Shown here piece after piece: positions 10,520 through 17,154 of a stretch of 23,649 nt of DNA. The notes beneath the pieces are model-generated. The model made no database searches. It had not been told where the DNA came from and was given only the letters and a program-made list of their open reading frames with translations. The stretch is from a virus, in the IMG/VR virus record IMGVR_UViG_3300025030_001414, positions 1 through 23,649 of that record; one strand, written 5' to 3'. Within the stretch, counting starts at the first letter, position 1; every line of letters begins with the position of its first letter. The translations under genes were made by a program, and so were the position numbers.

Positions 10520-12355
10520 ATGGCATTAGGAGCATACAACGAAGGGCTAATTCGCGCTTCCTCCTTAGACCAAGTCAAGGCATGGTTAGCAGGTGGGGTT
10601 GGGACTGACTCACTTCCCGCCAAGCCGCGCGTTGACGACATAGACCGCGTCTACATTGACAATGAGGATACCACAAGCGGAAACGCCCTACAAATCATAA
10701 GCACCATCACAACGTCCAATGTAATTGATGTATCTGCTGCTTCCCTTACCACAGGGAAGGGTATTGACATGTCCAACCTGGACGCGCTAACAACAGGCAA
10801 GGCGATTCATGTTGATGCCACTGGGGTTACACAGACTGATGGGATTCTGGTTCATGTTGATTCAGCGTCAACCGCTCTCACCGCAACAGGTCGGCTTCTG
10901 CTCATTGACCACACTGGCGCATCCTCGGTCTCTGGTGTTCTGACAGAATTTAAGTCAGCCGCCGCAGATGAAACCACCATCGTCCAAATCAACGCCACCG
11001 CCGCGCTCGCATTAGGAGTTGCACTTGACATTTCTCTCGCTGCGATGACCACAGGCAAGGGCATTGATATGAGCAATCTGGACGCTATCACCACGGGGAA
11101 AGCCCTTCATATCGACGCGACGGGAGTCACACAAACAACTGGCATCTTGGTCCACATCGACTCCGCCGCAACCGTGCTGACAGGAGCAGGTCGACTGCTT
11201 CTGGTCGACCACACTGGGGTCACAACGACCAATGGTGTGATTGCGGAGATACTTTCTGCCGCCAATGATGAAACTGTGATTGCCCAGATTCTCGCATCTG
11301 ACGCACTGGCTGGCGGTAAGGTGTTGAACCTATCCGCAGCTTCAATGACCACAGGCACCACACTTGCACTTTCAAACCTGAATGCGATCACAACAGGCAT
11401 CGGCATTCATATTGCATCAAGCGCAACCGCGATAACAGGGGCTGGACGGCTGCTCTACGTCAATCACACGGGTACCACGACGACCAGTGGAACGCTCATT
11501 GAATTTGCGTCATCAGCGACCGATGAAACCGATGTGGTCAAACTCAACGGCACTGGACAGGGATCTGGACGAACACTCGTCATTGTCGGTGGCTTTGACC
11601 TCGATGTGAAAGGTGGATATAACCGTCAGGAGGGAATCTCAAACCGTTTTCGATTAACATGGGCCGCAGGGCAACGTGGAAAACCAGGCATCAACGCGGA
11701 TATTCAAGATAGCTCGTCGGGTGGCGCTGGAACGGGTGAGGCTGTTCGCATGATTGCTGACCCTGATTTTGAAATATTGGGAACCAGCGCAACATCAGCA
11801 AGCTCCACGTTTGCAGTTGAAGGCGGAATTATACTGACAACTGGTGCTTCGGACAGCGACCAAACCATCCTCGCGCCTCACCTGGACGCCAATCAAACCG
11901 CGTGGACGCAAGTCACATGGGGCACCGACCAATCGACACGATGGGAATGCCGCATCCAAACTGGCACATCTATCACGGACGTGATAATCTGGGCTGGTTT
12001 GAAACTAACCAATACACCCGTCACAACAACCGATGCCAACCAAGCCTTCTTCCGTTATGAGGAAGGTGTCATCGCAGGAAACTGGCAAGCAATTGACAGC
12101 ATTAGCAACACGGATAATGCAGTTGATTCAGGCGTTGTTGTTGCCATAAATACCGATTATCATCTGGTTATTGATATTGATTCAGCACGAGTCGCGCGCT
12201 TTTTTATTGATGGTGTTCTAGTCTCCACGAGTGCTGCACTGACCAGTGCCATTGATATGATTCCCTACATTGGGGTGATGGTTCAAGCAGGTGGCGCTGC
12301 GGGCGCAAAGACCCTTACGGTAAGAGGTCAAGCAATTTCCAGAAATTACGCGTAA
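10520..12355 (+). CDS. repeat-containing fibre-like structural protein
   Basis: A 611-residue protein, 12 nt after the capsid gene, with AAGGAGG upstream. Residues 76-360 hold three repeats of about 100 residues, each starting TTGKGIDMSNLDA or similar, then HIDATGVTQTTGILVHIDS and GRLLLVDHTG. The third lacks about 15 residues. Such Thr/Ala/Asp-rich units form beta-helices in phage fibres. Residues about 430-600 look like a lectin-type jelly roll (WTQVTWGTDQSTRWECRIQT, DYHLVIDIDSARVARFFIDG, MIPYIGVMVQA). The place next to capsid genes suggests a fibre on the head or neck that contacts the host surface, but a tail fibre is not excluded. Confidence 0.7.
   Translation: MALGAYNEGLIRASSLDQVKAWLAGGVGTDSLPAKPRVDDIDRVYIDNEDTTSGNALQIISTITTSNVIDVSAASLTTGKGIDMSNLDALTTGKAIHVDATGVTQTDGILVHVDSASTALTATGRLLLIDHTGASSVSGVLTEFKSAAADETTIVQINATAALALGVALDISLAAMTTGKGIDMSNLDAITTGKALHIDATGVTQTTGILVHIDSAATVLTGAGRLLLVDHTGVTTTNGVIAEILSAANDETVIAQILASDALAGGKVLNLSAASMTTGTTLALSNLNAITTGIGIHIASSATAITGAGRLLYVNHTGTTTTSGTLIEFASSATDETDVVKLNGTGQGSGRTLVIVGGFDLDVKGGYNRQEGISNRFRLTWAAGQRGKPGINADIQDSSSGGAGTGEAVRMIADPDFEILGTSATSASSTFAVEGGIILTTGASDSDQTILAPHLDANQTAWTQVTWGTDQSTRWECRIQTGTSITDVIIWAGLKLTNTPVTTTDANQAFFRYEEGVIAGNWQAIDSISNTDNAVDSGVVVAINTDYHLVIDIDSARVARFFIDGVLVSTSAALTSAIDMIPYIGVMVQAGGAAGAKTLTVRGQAISRNYA
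10745..11584 (+). repeat. three protein-level repeats of about 300 bp
   Basis: Units start at 10745, 11045 and 11345. Spacing is exactly 300 nt for the first two steps, and the third unit is about 45 nt shorter. DNA identity is clearly lower than protein identity, with many synonymous changes, so the duplications are old and kept by selection. Confidence 0.85.
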
Positions 12356-12404
12356 AATGACGACTCAATACCCAACCGCTTCAAGATAAAAAGGAGACAC
12401 AAAA

Positions 12405-12644
12405 ATGGAAACCATCAACATCCAACACATTCAGTTCCGACGTACACAACTTGCCACGCAACTTCAGGATATTGCCATACAAATCGCCAGGGCTGCGCAA
12501 CAGCTAGAGCAGTTGAAAGTCCAAGAAATCGCAACCAAGGGGGCTATCGCAGGGCTAGATGAGATAATTACCAGTCCCACGACTTATGGACAGCCCACAT
12601 CAGTTGTGGACAAACGTCCTCAACCTGAAGTCAATGGTGTCTAA
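12405..12644 (+). CDS. small coiled-coil protein
   Basis: A 79-residue protein with AAAAGGAGA before its ATG. Residues 5-50 are a single heptad-like helix (QFRRTQLATQLQDIAIQIAR, then AQQLEQLKVQEIATKGAI), followed by a flexible tail. Its stop overlaps the start of the connector gene (TAATG). It may be a small structural or assembly factor such as a trimerising stalk or chaperone for neighbouring proteins. No specific family recognised. Confidence 0.65.
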   Translation: METINIQHIQFRRTQLATQLQDIAIQIARAAQQLEQLKVQEIATKGAIAGLDEIITSPTTYGQPTSVVDKRPQPEVNGV

Positions 12645-12985
12645 TGGCAACCTACACGACCGCTGCATTAGTTCGGAAGCGAGCAGAAAACCTAGATGCC
12701 ACACTCACAGATGCGAACATTGAAGCCTATATTGACACGGCTGAAGGAATGATTAACAGCATCATTGGAATGTCCTTTGTTGCAACCTTCACCGTAGCCA
12801 AACATGGAACTCTCCGTGCGGCGGCAGAAGCATGGGCAACCACATGCGCCATTGCATTCAATCCAGCAGGGTTCACAACACTTGGAGAAGCGTCTGCGAT
12901 TCAGGAGGTCTGCGCGTTTCAGTGGGAAGAATCACTCAAACTCCTAAGAGATAAATCCGTGATTGCCTACATGGAGAGCCTATAA
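12644..12985 (+). CDS. putative head-tail connector (gp6-like)
   Basis: A 113-residue helical protein. The opening (YTTAALVRKRAENLDATLTD, ANIEAYIDTAEGMINSIIGM) matches the helical head-tail adaptor pattern of gp6-like proteins, in which an early VRxR/TxxxIxxxIxxAxxxI segment leads into a helix bundle. The rest is a bundle with two Cys (WATTCAIAF, IQEVCAF). These proteins form a ring under the portal. It is translationally coupled to both neighbours (TAATG upstream, stop directly followed by ATG downstream). A second, related connector candidate lies at 14695-15129. Confidence 0.6.
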   Translation: MATYTTAALVRKRAENLDATLTDANIEAYIDTAEGMINSIIGMSFVATFTVAKHGTLRAAAEAWATTCAIAFNPAGFTTLGEASAIQEVCAFQWEESLKLLRDKSVIAYMESL

Positions 12986-14047
12986 ATGTTACAGGGTCGA
13001 ATCTTCAGAAGATTCAAGAAACAACAACAAGCCACCAATGAAATCAGCCATCGGTTTAAGGAAACCCCTTACGGTAAGCTCGCCATAACAGGTCCTATAG
13101 AAAATCATGGCGATGTTACCTTTGATAGCCATGTTGCTATCGGTCCCATTGCAGAAATCAATCGCTTAAATCCATTCTACGCGGGTGCAGACAGTCGGGT
13201 GATACTCGCCATTGGTGAGTTGATGACTGAGTTTCCAGCAACCTTTGTTGAAGGGGTTGCTAGTTATCTACATCTAAACCCCCGAGTTGCACCGACCGCT
13301 TTCATTTATGCTGGTGACTTTGAGGCAAGGACCCACGCCAATAACGCCTTAGACTTTAGTTGGCTGGACGGGATTTATACAGACACTCGTCACTATGGAA
13401 GTGGTATTCTGGATGTCTCTCTGGGTTTAGAAGGATATGTAAGTAACTATGGAATTGGTACCATTAACGGTGCATGGGGCCTATACGCCCAAATGGGGAA
13501 CTATGGTGCGGGTACGCTCACTCACGCGTATGGACTGTTTATTGACCGTCCCATCAACAGCGGTGGAGGCACCTTCACCAACAATTACGCTATCGCCATT
13601 GAAGACCAAACTGGCGGTGGGGTTATTGCTGGGAATAACTTCAACTTCTATTCAGAAGGTGCGACCGCTCAAAACTTCATTCAGGGCTATCTAGGGATTG
13701 GGACATCGACCCCATCGGGTAAGACCCACATTCAGGGGACCGCGGATGCAGTTCAACTCATTGCTCAAGCATTTTCTACACAAACGGCGAACCTTCAGGA
13801 GTGGCGTTCGAGTTCTGGAGGCGTGACCCTCGCGGTTGCCCCTAACGGACGCGATCTTATTTTGGACACGACCACTGGAACGAAGTGGGCTACCGCAGTC
13901 GGACAGAAGCAGGCGTGGTGGGCTGCGACGCCCATCGCACAACCTGCGGGCATTGCGGATGCAGACGGAACCCTGGCAGACATCACAACGAAATACAATT
14001 CGCTACTTGCCAAACTAGAGTTAATGGGACTCTTGGCGGCGGCATAA
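12986..14047 (+). CDS. fibre-like structural protein with phage C-terminal trimerisation motif
   Basis: A 353-residue protein. Its N-terminus is basic (MLQGRIFRRFKKQQQ), possibly for attachment. The middle is Gly/Asn/Tyr-rich with repeating short strands (NYGIGTINGAWGLYAQMGNY, HAYGLFIDRPINSGGG, NYAIAIEDQTGGG), a beta-helical or fibre pattern. LGIGTSTPSGKTHIQG and the C-terminal AWWAATPIAQPAGI followed by ITTKYNSLLAKLELMGLL match the end seen in many phage fibre and head-fibre proteins. It starts right after the connector stop. A host-contact role is likely; whether it is on head, neck or tail cannot be told. Confidence 0.7.
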   Translation: MLQGRIFRRFKKQQQATNEISHRFKETPYGKLAITGPIENHGDVTFDSHVAIGPIAEINRLNPFYAGADSRVILAIGELMTEFPATFVEGVASYLHLNPRVAPTAFIYAGDFEARTHANNALDFSWLDGIYTDTRHYGSGILDVSLGLEGYVSNYGIGTINGAWGLYAQMGNYGAGTLTHAYGLFIDRPINSGGGTFTNNYAIAIEDQTGGGVIAGNNFNFYSEGATAQNFIQGYLGIGTSTPSGKTHIQGTADAVQLIAQAFSTQTANLQEWRSSSGGVTLAVAPNGRDLILDTTTGTKWATAVGQKQAWWAATPIAQPAGIADADGTLADITTKYNSLLAKLELMGLLAAA

Positions 14048-14057
14048 GGAGACTGCA

Positions 14058-14249
14058 ATGGAATCCTGCTATTTTTGCAAACGAAGCTACAAAACCATAG
14101 AAGAACAAAAGGATGCGGGTGTGGTGTATTGCCCTCATCCCAACGGGCGTATTGCATGTGAGCCTTGCTGGAGTCAATTTATTAAACAAGTCCAAATATT
14201 ATCACAAGACAAGTCCACTCAAGCAATTTTACGCAATATCATCTCCTGA
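14058..14249 (+). CDS. Cys-rich zinc-binding mini-protein (copy 1)
   Basis: A 63-residue protein with AAGGAGA before its ATG. It contains CYFC near the start, then VYCPHPNGRIACEPCW, giving five Cys in a CxxC-x-C-x-CxxC pattern typical of a small treble-clef or zinc-ribbon fold, followed by one helix (SQFIKQVQILSQD). It is clearly related to the protein at 14481 (same CYFC, VYC-P-P-G and ACxxC spacing and the KQV helix). It may bind nucleic acid or stabilise a protein complex during assembly. Function unknown. Confidence 0.7.
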   Translation: MESCYFCKRSYKTIEEQKDAGVVYCPHPNGRIACEPCWSQFIKQVQILSQDKSTQAILRNIIS

Positions 14250-14262
14250 AGGGCGGTAGTTT

Positions 14263-14475
14263 ATGGCATGGACTGGACCTTACAATGCTTTCGGCATCGA
14301 CTTTTCAGACACAGTTGCGAACGCCCTCCCCTGGACCATTGACCAAGCATCCAACGCGGCATCCGTCTCTGTCCGAGTGTGGGCAAATGATGCCGCACGA
14401 CTTGGAAAGCAACGAGAAATCGGAAGTCACTTCTACCAGTGGATTTCTGGGGGAATGGTTGAGGAGAAGGAGTAG
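14263..14475 (+). CDS. hypothetical small protein between the Cys-rich pair
   Basis: A 70-residue protein starting MAWTGPYNAFGIDF. The upstream GGGCGG is a weak ribosome binding site, so coupling to the preceding gene is likely. It has no Cys, no membrane span and no recognised motif. The pattern ALPWTIDQASNAASVSVRVW may form strands. It separates the two related Cys-rich genes, which suggests it arrived with, or was caught in, the duplication. Confidence 0.5.
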   Translation: MAWTGPYNAFGIDFSDTVANALPWTIDQASNAASVSVRVWANDAARLGKQREIGSHFYQWISGGMVEEKE

Positions 14476-14480
14476 GCAGG

Positions 14481-14684
14481 ATGGAATCTCGTATAGATTT
14501 TTGTTACTTTTGCAGAAAGATACCCCTTGAACCCGTGTACTGCCCAAACCCACGGGGTCAGGTTGCATGTACCGCATGTTTTGACGCATTCTGTAAACAA
14601 GTACGAGAGTTATCAACGGTTTTACCCATTCACCACATTAAGCATTTAGCATCACCCAGGCTTGGAAAGCGAGATAGGCCCTGA
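14481..14684 (+). CDS. Cys-rich zinc-binding mini-protein (copy 2)
   Basis: A 67-residue paralogue of the protein at 14058. It shows CYFC, then VYCPNPRGQVACTACF and the helix DAFCKQVREL. A spacer of about ten residues present in copy 1 is shorter here. The tail differs completely (HHIKHLASPRLGKRDRP) and is basic. Conserved Cys spacing with divergent tails points to selection on the zinc core. Ribosome binding site GCAGG lies just upstream of ATG. Confidence 0.7.
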   Translation: MESRIDFCYFCRKIPLEPVYCPNPRGQVACTACFDAFCKQVRELSTVLPIHHIKHLASPRLGKRDRP

Positions 14685-14694
14685 GAGGCATGAA

Positions 14695-15129
14695 ATGGCA
14701 TTCACAACCGTTCAACGCGTCAAAGACCTCACTCGTGACCAGGGCACTGCATTCCACAACGCGCCCACCGAGAATGCGATAACGAATGCGGTCGATGGCG
14801 CAAACGCTTATCTTGAACAGATAGGGATTGATTCAGCAACAACTGATGCTGGACTTCTCATTGCCGCAGACCGCCTCGCCATGTCCTATCTCATGGAAGG
14901 CGAACTATCCCGAATGCTCTTACGAGGAGAAGCGCAAGCCATTGGAAGTTTTCGGCTTGCCGTTGACCAACTCCGATTTGCAGCGATTAACGATGCACAA
15001 ATCTATATACCCATCAGCTTCCGAAACACGCACATTCGAGCCAATCGAGACTTTGCCTTTAGGCGAGGAGGACCCCTTTATGGTGGAAGTGAAGCTGGAC
15101 GTTACCGACGGCGTGGAGACAAGCAATAA
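14695..15129 (+). CDS. putative second head-tail connector
   Basis: A 144-residue protein. ATG 14695 is chosen because GAGAGG precedes it; in-frame ATG 14662 would overlap the previous gene. The opening FTTVQRVKDLTRDQGTAFHN followed by NAITNAVDGANAYLEQIGI is the same layout as the connector at 12644 (VxxR, disordered link, IxxxIDxAxxxI helix). The bundle continues with ADRLAMSYLMEGELSRML and ends in a basic, Arg/Gly-rich tail (RRGGPLYGGSEAGRYRRRG). A head-completion or stopper protein is plausible. The 3' end overlaps the next gene by 50 nt. Confidence 0.55.
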   Translation: MAFTTVQRVKDLTRDQGTAFHNAPTENAITNAVDGANAYLEQIGIDSATTDAGLLIAADRLAMSYLMEGELSRMLLRGEAQAIGSFRLAVDQLRFAAINDAQIYIPISFRNTHIRANRDFAFRRGGPLYGGSEAGRYRRRGDKQ

Positions 15130-15391
15130 CGAATGGACAAATGAGCAAATGAGCGAATATACGAATGAGCGAATAGAAGAAAATGATTCGCTCATTCGCA
15201 AGTCCGCAAATTCGCTTTCGTGTCCTCAGCACTCACTCGCATGGTGGCATCAAGTCATCAACGTACCAAGTCCACCCAAACACAAACGCGGTGAAAAACC
15301 ATCTATCACCGCAGCCAAGCGATATGTCCACCGCGGAACCCCCACCGCGAAAGAAATATCAAGAATTAAAAGAGAGAGGGGTCAATCATAA
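15080..15391 (+). CDS. hypothetical protein with acidic start and basic tail, expanded by short repeats
   Basis: A 103-residue protein. ATG 15080 has GAGGAGG about 8 nt upstream and lies inside the end of the connector gene. Residues 20-52 are encoded by GCGAAT-type repeats (NEWTNEQMSEYTNERIEEN). The C-terminal part is Pro/Lys/Arg-rich (NVPSPPKHKRGEKPS, ISRIKRERGQS). The acidic-then-basic layout resembles the small proteins that follow, so it could be a distant or altered member of that family. No known domain. Confidence 0.5.
   Translation: MVEVKLDVTDGVETSNNEWTNEQMSEYTNERIEENDSLIRKSANSLSCPQHSLAWWHQVINVPSPPKHKRGEKPSITAAKRYVHRGTPTAKEISRIKRERGQS
15131..15220. repeat. GCGAAT-type repeats with 13-bp inverted repeat
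   Basis: Units such as GAATGAGCGAAT and AAATGAGC occur several times. CGAATGAGCGAAT (15162-15174) and its exact reverse complement (15186-15198) form a hairpin with an 11-nt loop. It lies inside a reading frame and belongs to the same repeat type as 3279-3320. Confidence 0.8.
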
Positions 15392-15417
15392 CCACACTCT
15401 CAGAAAAGGAGTTAATC

Positions 15418-15717
15418 ATGACCGAGAATATGAGTATCATCAGTTTTGATGAGAATCTAGTATCTGGCTTTTGGGGTGAAGGTGCAAGTATAGAGGGGGT
15501 AGAACTTGCCGCCCGTAAGCCATCAACTCGGGGGAACGTAGCACCCCCTACCCCCTGGTTACAACCTGGACACTACCGTTATCGGGGGAAACGGGAAAGC
15601 ATCGCACCGACGACGAACCCCTGGCGTGATAAGGGCGGCAAGCGTCATCCAGCCATTAACCCACCCAAGAGTAAGGAGCCTCGGTGGAAGAAAGCACCAA
15701 AAGGGTCCCTTGCATAA
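15418..15717 (+). CDS. polyampholytic small protein, ENMS subgroup
   Basis: A 99-residue protein with AAAAGGAG before its ATG. It begins with an acidic, hydrophobic leader (MTENMSIISFDENLVSGFW) and switches at residue 32 to LAARKPSTRG, then a Pro/Trp/Arg/Lys-rich tail (APPTPWLQPGHYRYRGKR, INPPKSKEPRWKKAPK). The opening matches the protein at 19640 (MIENMSLELTEN), and both have LA-R-KP at the switch. The tail should be disordered and positively charged. Possible roles include binding DNA or capsid interior during packaging. No known family recognised. Confidence 0.65.
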   Translation: MTENMSIISFDENLVSGFWGEGASIEGVELAARKPSTRGNVAPPTPWLQPGHYRYRGKRESIAPTTNPWRDKGGKRHPAINPPKSKEPRWKKAPKGSLA

Positions 15718-15727
15718 GGAGATAACT

Positions 15728-16036
15728 ATGTTTTCAGAAGAAATGTTTTCAGAAGAAAATCTCATAGAAGATTTCAGTAACGAACCGATGATAGAGGAGA
15801 ACTCTATCCCGAAGCGCCCCCCCCCCGATGATAATAAAGCAAGGGTTTTATCACTCAAGACAGAGATAAACAGGAGCAGGCGTAAAGATCTCCCATCATT
15901 AAAGCCCAGGATACACTATCAGTCACCCTCACCTATCTCAAAGCCGATTCCACGAGTCTATCCAAAGAAACAGACAATTCCTATCCCGACTCGAACACCC
16001 AAAAGTCGGTTGAGGCCTGATAGAAAACATACTTAA
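15728..16036 (+). CDS. polyampholytic small protein, MFSE subgroup
   Basis: A 102-residue protein with AAGGAGA 8 nt before ATG 15728. The leader contains the motif twice in tandem (MFSEEMFSEENLIEDF), then acidic residues to about position 27, followed by KRPPP and a tail rich in Arg, Lys, Pro and Ser (HYQSPSPISKPIPRVYPKK, IPIPTRTPKSRLRPDRKH). No Cys, no membrane span. It directly follows another gene of this type. The frame is open upstream but lacks a ribosome binding site there. Confidence 0.65.
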   Translation: MFSEEMFSEENLIEDFSNEPMIEENSIPKRPPPDDNKARVLSLKTEINRSRRKDLPSLKPRIHYQSPSPISKPIPRVYPKKQTIPIPTRTPKSRLRPDRKHT

Positions 16037-16055
16037 TACACTCAGAGAAGTAATT

Positions 16056-16355
16056 ATGTTTTCAGAAGACGGATTCACTTCCTCGGGGCAGGCCCAACTA
16101 TCAAGCACCAGATGTTTTCACAACCCAGGGACCTCAGAAGAACTAGGACTCAAAGGATGGTGGAAAGGACTCAAAGAAGATAAGCCAGAGAAGCGATACA
16201 TATCACCTTCAGAGCGCCGAGCCTTTCCCAAAACACTTGGATACCCACCCAGGCCCAAGCCAGCAAAGCACGGACCCTGGGCTCCTGGAGAGACCAAGCC
16301 ACCCAAGTACAAGGAACATTCAGATGATTATCATCGGTCGATGCAAAATCTGTAA
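16056..16355 (+). CDS. polyampholytic small protein, MFSE subgroup
   Basis: A 99-residue protein beginning MFSEDGFTSSGQAQ, encoded by the same ATGTTTTCAGAA start as three other genes here. The tail is Pro/Lys-rich with aromatic residues (RRAFPKTLGYPPRPKPAKHG, PGETKPPKYKE). A middle segment GLKGWWKGLKEDKPEKRY is unique to it. Ribosome binding site GAGAAG is moderate. Its last 32 nt overlap the start of the terminase small subunit, so their translation is likely coupled. Confidence 0.6.
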   Translation: MFSEDGFTSSGQAQLSSTRCFHNPGTSEELGLKGWWKGLKEDKPEKRYISPSERRAFPKTLGYPPRPKPAKHGPWAPGETKPPKYKEHSDDYHRSMQNL

Positions 16356-16731
16356 GTCTAAACACGCAAAAGAAATCTCACAAATGATGCTTGATGAGAT
16401 ACCCTATCCAGAAATCATCAAGAAGTTCCCTGAAATACGACTTTACAAGCAAGTCCTCAGTCACCATCGAAAGCATATCATTGACGAAATCAACTTCCCC
16501 GATATATCCGACCACGAGTTTGTAGACCGAATCAAGAAGTTAGCAAGCGGTTATCTTGAGAGGGGGCTAGAGGGCAAAGAGTTATCACTCACACAAACCC
16601 GTCTCATACAGACCGCTGCCAACGCTGTCGCGTTCCGCAAGCAAATCCAAGACAAGAGCGACGTTGAGGCATCACTTGAAAAGTTAGTCAAAGAGGCTTC
16701 TCAATCCAAGTGGAAGTATGAGACCGTATGA
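16324..16731 (+). CDS. terS: putative terminase small subunit
   Basis: A 135-residue protein. ATG 16324 is chosen because AAGGAA lies about 8 nt upstream and the conserved region begins at once: RCKICKSKHAKEISQMMLD, then EIPYPEIIKKFPEI and QVLSHHRKHI. This is the layout of phage small terminases with a CxxC knuckle (Cys7, Cys10), a helix-turn-helix and a HHxxH segment (His47, His48, His51) that may complete a zinc site. The rest is helical and would form the oligomer core. It recognises packaging DNA and stimulates the large subunit, encoded 424 nt downstream after one intervening small gene. Confidence 0.7.
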   Translation: MIIIGRCKICKSKHAKEISQMMLDEIPYPEIIKKFPEIRLYKQVLSHHRKHIIDEINFPDISDHEFVDRIKKLASGYLERGLEGKELSLTQTRLIQTAANAVAFRKQIQDKSDVEASLEKLVKEASQSKWKYETV

Positions 16732-16744
16732 GAGGAAAAATATC

Positions 16745-17152
16745 ATGTTTTCAGAAAATACGTTTATAGATGCTGATAATTGGGGTTTCCATCAAGACAG
16801 GGCTAACCCTAATCCAATAGGAGACAACACCATGTTATCAGAAGATTTAGTTTTAGAAAGTTTGTTCTCTAATTCAGGGTCACTAGAGGAAGATTTTGAT
16901 ATGTTTCGACAAGGCTCAACAACCAAACTCAATCCAACGGAATTAAAAGCGAAGTACCGCGGTGCGGGGCTTCCTCCTGGAGGGCGGGACGCAGCAAACA
17001 AGCAAAAGGAGTTCTTTAGAAAACGAGAAGCTGTTATTAAGAAACAAAGACCCATTGGTGGAAAACCACCAATACAAAGATTCACGCCATTTCCCAAACC
17101 CGCCGTGCGGCCTAAGCCTCCTAAAGTTATGAAACCAGAAAAGGTTGAGTAA
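16745..17152 (+). CDS. polyampholytic small protein, MFSE subgroup, with two possible starts
   Basis: A 135-residue protein beginning MFSENTFIDADNWGFHQ, with GAGG before ATG 16745. An internal in-frame ATG at 16832 has its own AGGAG nine nucleotides upstream and opens with a second leader-like sequence (MLSEDLVLESLFSNSGSLEE). Two products, of 135 and 106 residues, are therefore possible, or the gene is a fusion of two leaders. The tail is basic and Pro-rich (KAKYRGAGLPPGGRD, IGGKPPIQRFTPFPKPAV, RPKPPKVMKPEKVE). It lies between the small and large terminase genes and ends 2 nt before the latter. Confidence 0.65.
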   Translation: MFSENTFIDADNWGFHQDRANPNPIGDNTMLSEDLVLESLFSNSGSLEEDFDMFRQGSTTKLNPTELKAKYRGAGLPPGGRDAANKQKEFFRKREAVIKKQRPIGGKPPIQRFTPFPKPAVRPKPPKVMKPEKVE

Positions 17153-17154
17153 CC

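Noticed and set aside
14828-15079. Long N-terminal extension of the protein starting at 15080
   Set aside because: It would overlap most of the connector gene in another frame and lacks a ribosome binding site; GAGGAGG marks 15080.
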